From Leptothrix discophora (GTDB taxonomy: Bacteria > Pseudomonadota > Gammaproteobacteria > Burkholderiales > Burkholderiaceae_C): a stretch of DNA of 64,000 nt. Positions 58,658 through 64,000 of this stretch are shown here, piece by piece; the stretch's first letter is position 1, and every line of letters begins with the position of its first letter. The translations under genes were made by a program, and so were the position numbers. Location of the stretch: NCBI RefSeq assembly GCF_030705305.1, contig NZ_JAUZEE010000002.1, positions 501,794-565,793 on the forward strand, given 5' to 3'. Below the pieces are notes generated by a model. That model saw only the letters and a program-made list of their open reading frames with translations. It made no database searches and was not told the origin of the DNA.

Positions 58658-59140
58658 TCAGCCGCCCAGCGAGCGCTTCTTGCTGCTGGTCGCGCGCTTC
58701 TTGGCGCGCTTGACGAGGCCACCGGCCGAGATGCGCTCGTTGCCCAGCACGGTCAGCTTCTTGACCTGGGCGCGCTGCGTGCCGCTCTTCGAGAACTTCA
58801 GGATCTTGACGACCCGCGGTCCGGGCCGGCGGCTGTCGTCGACCACGACCGGCGCTGCCTTCTGCTCGACCGGCTTCCACAGCACCAGCAGCTTGCCGAT
58901 GTGCTGGATCGGCGCGGCCTCGAGCTGGTCGGCCAGCGTCGCGAGCAAGGCTTCGCGCGCGGCCCGGTCGTCGCTGAAGACCCGGATCTTGATGAGGCCG
59001 TGGGCCTTGAGGGCGGCCTCGGCCTCCTTCAGGACGGCGGGCGTGAGGCCCTCGCCACCGATCATGACGACCGGGTCGAGGTGGTGGGCCGCAGCGCGGT
59101 GTTCCTTGCGCTGGGCGGGGGTCAGTTGAATCGCGGGCAT
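58658..59140 (-). CDS. yhbY: YhbY-family RNA-binding protein (CRM domain)
   Basis: A 160-residue protein whose first ~95 residues are a CRM/YhbY domain ([37 protein letters not shown], then GKLLVLWKP), associated with 50S precursors. The remaining ~60 residues are a Lys/Arg-rich extension not present in the short E. coli form. It diverges from rlmE with only 20 bases between starts, as is usual for yhbY/rlmE-ftsH. Confidence 0.92.
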   Translation of the reverse strand: MPAIQLTPAQRKEHRAAAHHLDPVVMIGGEGLTPAVLKEAEAALKAHGLIKIRVFSDDRAAREALLATLADQLEAAPIQHIGKLLVLWKPVEQKAAPVVVDDSRRPGPRVVKILKFSKSGTQRAQVKKLTVLGNERISAGGLVKRAKKRATSSKKRSLGG

Positions 59141-59160
59141 CCCTCTATTATCGGTGCGAC

Positions 59161-59835
59161 ATGAAGATCAACACGAAAAGCAAGAAGGTCAACAAGGCGT
59201 GGCTCAACGACCACGTCAACGATCCCTGGGTCCGGCTGGCGCAGAAGGAGGGCTATCGGGCCCGCGCAGCCTACAAGCTCAAGGAGATCGACGAGACCCT
59301 CGGCCTGGTCAAGCCCGGCCAGGTGGTCGTCGACCTGGGTTCCACGCCGGGCGCCTGGAGCCAGTACGTGCGGCGGCGCTTCGCGCCCAAGGAGGCGGGC
59401 GCGGGCGGCGCGGCGGTCGGCTCGCTCAACGGGACCATCATCGCGCTGGACCTGTTGCCGATGGAGCCGATCGAGGGCGTGGTCTTCCTGCAGGGCGACT
59501 TCCGCGAGGATGCGGTGCTGCAGCAGCTGGTCGACCAGCTCGCCGGCCGGCCGGTCGACGTGGTGGTCTCGGACATGGCGCCCAACCTGTCGGGCATCGA
59601 GGTCTCGGACGCCGCACGCATCGCCCACCTGGTCGAGCTGGCGATCGAGTTCGCGCAGGCCCACCTTCGGCCACAGGGCGCGCTGGTCTGCAAGGTCTTC
59701 CACGGCAGCGGCTACAGCCAGCTGGTCGACGCCTTCCGGCAGGCCTTCCGGGTGGTCAAGGCGATCAAGCCCAAGGCCTCCCGCGACAAGTCTTCTGAAA
59801 CCTTTCTGGTGGGCATCGGTCTCAAGGTTTCTTGA
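59161..59835 (+). CDS. rlmE: 23S rRNA (uridine2552-2'-O)-methyltransferase RlmE
   Basis: FtsJ/RrmJ heat-shock methyltransferase that modifies U2552 of 23S rRNA. The 224-residue protein has [15 protein letters not shown] (SAM site), the catalytic K-D-K-E elements with [13 protein letters not shown] and [10 protein letters not shown], and the N-terminal basic tail. It carries a Gly/Ala-rich insert ([10 protein letters not shown]) after the SAM motif. The family name rests on sequence and on ftsH following. Confidence 0.95.
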   Translation: MKINTKSKKVNKAWLNDHVNDPWVRLAQKEGYRARAAYKLKEIDETLGLVKPGQVVVDLGSTPGAWSQYVRRRFAPKEAGAGGAAVGSLNGTIIALDLLPMEPIEGVVFLQGDFREDAVLQQLVDQLAGRPVDVVVSDMAPNLSGIEVSDAARIAHLVELAIEFAQAHLRPQGALVCKVFHGSGYSQLVDAFRQAFRVVKAIKPKASRDKSSETFLVGIGLKVS

Positions 59836-60035
59836 CAAGGGCGTGCACCGCAAGCCGAACTCGGTGCGACAGTGCACGATCCTTGAATTTGACAGGTCTG
59901 CTCCAAGGTGTTTCGGGCCGGTTCGGGTGTAGGGGCTGCACTAGAATCGATCGAAGCTACCGCGTCAGACGCAGTCCGAGTCGGCCCCGGCCGCATGACC
60001 CTCCCGGGTCTTCATGAACGTTAGAAGGAGCCGCG
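59836..60035 (+). promoter_or_regulatory. ftsH upstream region
   Basis: This 200-base gap holds CTTGAA (59882-59887) overlapped by a perfect TTGACA (59889-59894), and TAGAAT at 59942-59947, but no pair of boxes at correct spacing. A short inverted repeat around GTGCAC lies near its start. AAGGAG stands before the ftsH GTG. Confidence 0.35.
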
Positions 60036-61940
60036 GTGAACAATCAATGGTTCTCCAAAGTCGCTGTGTGGTTGGTGATCGCCCTGGTGCTGTTCACCGT
60101 GTTCAAGCAGTTCGACCGCACGTCGACCGCGGGCAACCAGATCGGGTATTCGGAGTTCCTCGAAGAGGTCCGCGCCAAGCGGATCCGCGAGGTGGTCCTC
60201 CAGGAGAACCCCGGCGGTGCCGACATCGAAGCCCTGACGACCGACGACAAGCGCATCCGCACCACCGCGACCTACCTGGATCGCGGCCTGGTCGGTGACC
60301 TGATCAACAACGGCGTCAAGTTCCGCGTCAAGCCGCGCGAGGAGCCGTCGGTCCTGACCAGCCTGCTGATCTCCTGGGGCCCGATGCTGCTGCTGATCGG
60401 CGTGTGGGTCTACTTCATGCGCCAGATGCAGGGCGGCGGCAAGGGCGGTGCCTTCAGCTTCGGCAAGAGCCGCGCCCGCATGCTCGACGAGAGCAACAAC
60501 TCGGTGACCTTCGCCGACGTGGCCGGCTGCGACGAGGCCAAGGAAGAGGTCAAGGAACTGGTCGACTTCCTGAAGGATCCGCAGAAATTCCAGAAGCTCG
60601 GCGGCCGCATCCCGCGTGGCGTGCTGATGGTCGGCCCGCCCGGCACCGGCAAGACGCTGCTGGCGAAGTCCATCGCCGGCGAGGCCAAGGTGCCGTTCTT
60701 CTCGATCTCCGGTTCCGACTTCGTCGAGATGTTCGTCGGCGTGGGCGCGGCCCGCGTGCGCGACATGTTCGAGCAGGCCAAGAAGAACTCGCCCTGCATC
60801 ATCTTCGTCGACGAGATCGACGCGGTCGGCCGCCACCGCGGTGCTGGCCTCGGCGGCGGCAACGACGAGCGCGAGCAGACGCTCAACCAGATGCTCGTCG
60901 AGATGGACGGCTTCGAGACCAACCTCGGCATCATCGTCGTGGCCGCCACGAACCGCCCGGACATCCTCGACCCCGCGCTGCTTCGCCCCGGCCGCTTCGA
61001 CCGCCAGGTCTACGTGACGTTGCCGGACGTGCGTGGCCGCGAGCAGATCCTCAACGTGCACATGCGCAAGGTGCCGGTCGGCCAGGACATCCGGGCCGAC
61101 ATCCTCGCGCGCGGCACGCCGGGCTTCTCCGGTGCCGATCTGGCCAACCTGGTCAACGAGGCTGCCCTGTTCGCCGCCCGCCGCAACGGCCGGGTCGTCG
61201 AGATGGTCGACTTCGAGAAGGCCAAGGACAAGATCATGATGGGCCCCGAGCGCAAGTCGATGATCATGCCGGAGGAGGAACGCAAGAACACTGCGTACCA
61301 CGAGGCGGGTCATGCGCTGGTCGCCCGGCTGCTGCCCAAGACCGACCCGGTCCACAAGGTGACGATCATCCCGCGCGGTCGTGCGCTGGGCGTGACGATG
61401 CAGTTGCCCGAAGGTGACCGCTACAGCATGGACAAGGAGCGCATGCTCTCGACCATCTCGGTGCTGTTCGGCGGCCGGATCGCCGAGGAGGTCTTCATGA
61501 ACCAGATGACCACCGGCGCCAGCAACGACTTCGAGCGCGCGACCCAGATTGCCCGCGACATGGTCACCCGCTACGGCATGACCGAAGAACTCGGCCCGAT
61601 GGTCTACGCCGAGAACGAGGGCGAGGTCTTCCTGGGCCGCTCGATCACCAAGCAGGTCAACGTCTCGGAAGAGACGATGCAGAAGGTCGACAAGGAGATC
61701 CGCAAGATCATCGACACCCAGTACCAGCTGGCGCGTCGCCTGATCGAGGATCACCAGGACAAGATGCACGCGATGGCGCGCGCACTGCTCGACTGGGAAA
61801 CCATCGACGCGGACCAGATCGAGGACATCATGAACGGCCGTGAGCCGCGTCCGCCCAAGGACTGGGTGCCGCCGGCTTCGCGTCCCCCGGGTGGCCCGAG
61901 CAATCCGACGGTGACACCGAACGCGACCGCGACGGTCTGA
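60036..61940 (+). CDS. ftsH: ATP-dependent zinc metalloprotease FtsH
   Basis: Membrane-bound AAA+ protease for membrane proteins and regulators such as sigma-32 and LpxC. The 634-residue protein has two N-terminal membrane helices (about 6-23 and 107-126) around a periplasmic domain, Walker A GPPGTGKT from residue 200, Walker [13 protein letters not shown], the second region of homology ([20 protein letters not shown]) and the zinc site HEAGH from H422. Starts with GTG 60036 after AAGGAG. HflK and HflC, its modulators, are encoded at 8273-10485. Confidence 0.98.
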   Translation: MNNQWFSKVAVWLVIALVLFTVFKQFDRTSTAGNQIGYSEFLEEVRAKRIREVVLQENPGGADIEALTTDDKRIRTTATYLDRGLVGDLINNGVKFRVKPREEPSVLTSLLISWGPMLLLIGVWVYFMRQMQGGGKGGAFSFGKSRARMLDESNNSVTFADVAGCDEAKEEVKELVDFLKDPQKFQKLGGRIPRGVLMVGPPGTGKTLLAKSIAGEAKVPFFSISGSDFVEMFVGVGAARVRDMFEQAKKNSPCIIFVDEIDAVGRHRGAGLGGGNDEREQTLNQMLVEMDGFETNLGIIVVAATNRPDILDPALLRPGRFDRQVYVTLPDVRGREQILNVHMRKVPVGQDIRADILARGTPGFSGADLANLVNEAALFAARRNGRVVEMVDFEKAKDKIMMGPERKSMIMPEEERKNTAYHEAGHALVARLLPKTDPVHKVTIIPRGRALGVTMQLPEGDRYSMDKERMLSTISVLFGGRIAEEVFMNQMTTGASNDFERATQIARDMVTRYGMTEELGPMVYAENEGEVFLGRSITKQVNVSEETMQKVDKEIRKIIDTQYQLARRLIEDHQDKMHAMARALLDWETIDADQIEDIMNGREPRPPKDWVPPASRPPGGPSNPTVTPNATATV

Positions 61941-61983
61941 GCACGGCGGGTCCGGCCCAGCGTCCGGACAGCGTCAGACAAAG

Positions 61984-62007
61984 GAAAGGGCCCGCAAGGG
62001 CCCTTTC
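61984..62007 (+). terminator. Rho-independent terminator after ftsH
   Basis: A perfect 10-bp stem GAAAGGGCCC/GGGCCCTTTC (61984-61993, 61998-62007) with loop GCAA, followed by TGCTTTCC. Its A- and T-rich ends mean it may also stop the convergent anti-sigma transcript. Confidence 0.8.
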
Positions 62008-62059
62008 TGCTTTCCGGTTCCGATGACGAGTTGCCGGACCCCGGCCCGGACGGTCGGGC

Positions 62060-62773
62060 TCAGCTGTCGATCTTGCCGACCGACACCACCGGCCCGGTCG
62101 GCGCACCGGTGGGCGAGCCGCCCGGTGGTTCGATGCTGACGGCGAAGGCCGCGGTGTCCTTGAGCAGCTGGGCGCGTTGCACCGTCGTGCCGCCGCGCGC
62201 GGAGACCAGGCCCAGCGAGCGCGGCGCGCCGCTCGGCGGCAGGGCCCACAGCTCGTAGGCCTGGCTGGCGGTCAGCTGCACGCCGTCGATGGGCTTGAGC
62301 ACGAGGCTGCGGCCATCGGCGCTGACGCTGGCGACGAAGCGGGTTTCGCTCTGGTTGGGCGACAGCACCACGACGACCGGCGGCTGGATCGGCGCGGGCA
62401 GGCTCAGCGCCACGCCCAGCCCGATCGCGGCGACGCTGGCCGCCGCGCTCAGGCCCTGCCACAGGCCCAGGCGCTCCCACCAGCGCTGAACCGCACGGGT
62501 GACGGCAGCGGCCGACGGTTGGGGGGCAGCGCCTCGGCGCGCGGCGCCGAACAGGTGCTGGTCGATCGCGGTCCAGACGCGCTCCGGCGGCCTGACCGGC
62601 GGCAGCGCCTGGGTGAGCGGCATCAGGCGGACCTGCCACGAGCGCACCGCGCCCCGCAGCACCGGGTGCGCCGGCAGCAGCGATTCAAAGCGGCGGCGTG
62701 CGCCACCGCGCAGCGTGCCCACGACGTAGTCGGCGGCCAGTCGGTCGGCCAGGTTCGAGCGGCTGTAGTCCAT
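62060..62773 (-). CDS. RskA-like anti-sigma factor
   Basis: A 237-residue membrane anti-sigma factor. Its N-terminal ~75 residues (NLADRLAADYVVGTLRGGAR, then PPERVWTAID) match the RskA type without a zinc motif; one membrane helix lies at about 107-130; the periplasmic part (ETRFVASVSADGRSLVLKPI, AYELWALPPSGAPRSLG) is the anti-sigma-K domain. It follows the sigma gene by three bases, so it should hold that sigma factor at the membrane. The release signal is unknown. Confidence 0.9.
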   Translation of the reverse strand: MDYSRSNLADRLAADYVVGTLRGGARRRFESLLPAHPVLRGAVRSWQVRLMPLTQALPPVRPPERVWTAIDQHLFGAARRGAAPQPSAAAVTRAVQRWWERLGLWQGLSAAASVAAIGLGVALSLPAPIQPPVVVVLSPNQSETRFVASVSADGRSLVLKPIDGVQLTASQAYELWALPPSGAPRSLGLVSARGGTTVQRAQLLKDTAAFAVSIEPPGGSPTGAPTGPVVSVGKIDS

Positions 62774-62776
62774 GGC

Positions 62777-63454
62777 TCAGCTCTCCTGCGTCGCGCCTTG
62801 ACGCATGCCCAGACGGTCCAGGCAACCCTTGAGCGCCTGCAGGCCACGCCGCAGCCAGCTCTTGACGGTGCCCAGCGGCTGGCTCAGGTGGTCGGCCACC
62901 TCGGCATGGCTCAGGCCCTGGTAGAAGGCCAGTGCCAGGCTCTGCTGCTGCTCGGCACTGAGCTGGTCCATGCAGCCCTGGATGGACTGCGCCTGGGCCG
63001 CCTGCATCAGCAGTTGCTCGGGGCCGGGTTCTTCACTTGCGACTCGTTCCAGCATGTCGTCGTTGTCGGGATCGCCATCGCCATGCCAGGTCTGGCTCGA
63101 CACGGTGTCGGGCTCGGCCTGGCGCCTCCGCAGGCTGTCGATGGCCCTGTTGCGGGCCACGCTGGTCATCCAGGTCAGAGCCTGGGCCCGATGCACGTCG
63201 AAGCTGGAAGCACTGCGCCAGATGTTGACGTAGACCTCCTGCAGCACGTCCTCGGCCAGCGCGCGGTTCTTCTGGATACGCAGCACGACCGCGAACAGAT
63301 GCGGGCTGCTGCGTTCGTAGAGCGTCTGGAAGGCGCGCCGGTCGTGCAGGGCGACCCGCGAGAGCAGGGCGGCGAGTTCGGCGGCACGTTCGGCGGCGCG
63401 GGCCTGGGCGGCATCGCTGGCGGACGAGGGGGAGGCGGAGGGCGTCTGGGGCAT
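62777..63454 (-). CDS. ECF RNA polymerase sigma factor (SigK-like)
   Basis: A 225-residue ECF sigma factor with region 2 (AFQTLYERSSPHLFAVVLRI, then ALTWMTSVARNRAIDSLRRR) and region 4 (LSAEQQQSLALAFYQGLSHA, LGTVKSWLRRGLQALKGCL). The N-terminal ~30 residues are an Ala/Ser-rich tail. It is partnered by the anti-sigma gene just downstream. It diverges from purU with 66 bases between starts; a self-regulated promoter is likely there, but I cannot define it. Confidence 0.93.
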   Translation of the reverse strand: MPQTPSASPSSASDAAQARAAERAAELAALLSRVALHDRRAFQTLYERSSPHLFAVVLRIQKNRALAEDVLQEVYVNIWRSASSFDVHRAQALTWMTSVARNRAIDSLRRRQAEPDTVSSQTWHGDGDPDNDDMLERVASEEPGPEQLLMQAAQAQSIQGCMDQLSAEQQQSLALAFYQGLSHAEVADHLSQPLGTVKSWLRRGLQALKGCLDRLGMRQGATQES

Positions 63455-63520
63455 GTCGTCAGGGGGTATCGGTCCATTCTAGGAGGGGGCCGCGACAGGG
63501 CGCTGCGTAGAATCTCGCGC

Positions 63521-64000
63521 ATGTCGTCGCCCGCATCCGCCCAGTTCGTCCTCACCCTTTCCTGCCCCGACGTCAAGGGCATCGTCCATGCGGTTTCCGG
63601 CCTGCTCTACCAGGCCGGCTGCAACATCATCGACTCCCAGCAGTTCGGCGACGTGCTCGGCGAGGACGCCACCGGCCTGTTCTTCATGCGGGTCCATTTC
63701 GAGGCCCCCGATCACCTGGCCGACGCGCTGACGCTGGAGAAGCTGTTCGGCCCGATGCGCGAGCAGTTCCGCATGGATGCCCGCGTGCATGCGCTGGCGC
63801 GCCGGCCGCGCGTGCTGCTGATGGTCAGCCAGCACGGCCACTGCCTGAACGACCTGCTGTTTCGCTGGAAGAGCGGGCAGCTGGCGATCGACATCCCGGC
63901 CATCGTCTCCAACCACCCCGACTTCGCGGCACTGGCCGACAGCTACGGCGTGCCCTTCCACCACCTGCCGCTGAAGGCCGGCTCCAGCGCCGAGACCAAG
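63521..64000 (+). CDS. purU: Formyltetrahydrofolate deformylase, N-terminal part (runs off window)
   Basis: The open frame from ATG 63521 has no stop before the window ends; 160 codons are visible. It begins with an ACT domain (FVLTLSCPDVKGIVHAVSGL then YQAGCNIIDSQQFGD) and continues into the formyltransferase-like catalytic domain (RVLLMVSQHGHCLNDLLFRW, IPAIVSNHPDF), a pattern specific to PurU, which hydrolyses 10-formyl-THF to THF and formate. TAGAAT at 63508-63513 could be a -10 element, giving a nearly leaderless transcript. Confidence 0.93.
   Translation, partial: MSSPASAQFVLTLSCPDVKGIVHAVSGLLYQAGCNIIDSQQFGDVLGEDATGLFFMRVHFEAPDHLADALTLEKLFGPMREQFRMDARVHALARRPRVLLMVSQHGHCLNDLLFRWKSGQLAIDIPAIVSNHPDFAALADSYGVPFHHLPLKAGSSAETK

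Overview
The window reads as chromosomal core sequence of a high-G+C betaproteobacterium, most likely order Burkholderiales. The Rubrivivax/Leptothrix/Sphaerotilus group is my inference from gene content and codon use; no marker gene here proves a genus. Evidence for the class is the gene order ispG-hisS-yfgM-bamB-der-hfq-hflX-hflK-hflC-DUF2065-hisZ-purA, the rpsF-priB-rpsR-rplI-dnaB block, the divergent ppsR/ppsA pair and the yhbY/rlmE-ftsH arrangement. Almost all sequence is coding. I see no insertion sequence, prophage, CRISPR array or rRNA operon.

Layout. 1-14 kb: end of rodZ, isoprenoid gene ispG, hisS, the outer-membrane/translocon genes yfgM and bamB, GTPase der, hfq, hflX and the HflKC membrane-protease modulators, then hisZ, purA and a phosphoribosyltransferase; most appear to be one or two long operons. 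14.0-14.4 kb: terminators around tRNA-Leu(CAG) on the minus strand. 14.4-16.8 kb: rnr. 16.9-21.8 kb (minus): a tightly packed run of amidase, dadA, PIN-domain protein and nnr. 22-37.7 kb: the classic rpsB-tsf-pyrH-frr-uppS-cdsA-dxr-rseP-bamA-ompH-lpxD-fabZ-lpxA-lpxB-rnhB-rRNA/tRNA methyltransferase cluster, which joins translation, isoprenoid/phospholipid supply, outer-membrane protein assembly and lipid A synthesis. 37.7-42 kb: a 1,439-residue SNF2-type ATPase coupled to the methyltransferase gene. 42-48.2 kb: ppsR/ppsA and a DUF4212 plus sodium:solute symporter pair. 48.2-51.4 kb: rpsF-priB-rpsR-rplI and dnaB. 51.5-59.1 kb: Bax-inhibitor-1-like protein, GlcG/HbpS-like protein, carA-carB, greA, DUF4149 and yhbY. 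59.2-61.9 kb: rlmE-ftsH. 62-64 kb: an ECF sigma/anti-sigma pair and the start of purU, which runs off the window.

No clearly new multi-gene system was found. The strongest anomaly is inside ompH (about 32155-32465). The protein is ordinary OmpH, but G+C drops abruptly to about 48% (hand count 144/300 over 32161-32460) against roughly two-thirds in the flanks, with sharp edges. Other points for a second look: a low-complexity insert splitting PDZ2 of RseP, a VRAF in place of VRGF/Y in BamA, an EF-hand-like loop in the symporter, a terminator-like hairpin in the greA leader, a possible carA leader peptide, a 12-bp tandem repeat after rnr, and the orphan PIN protein in the amidase-dadA-nnr run.
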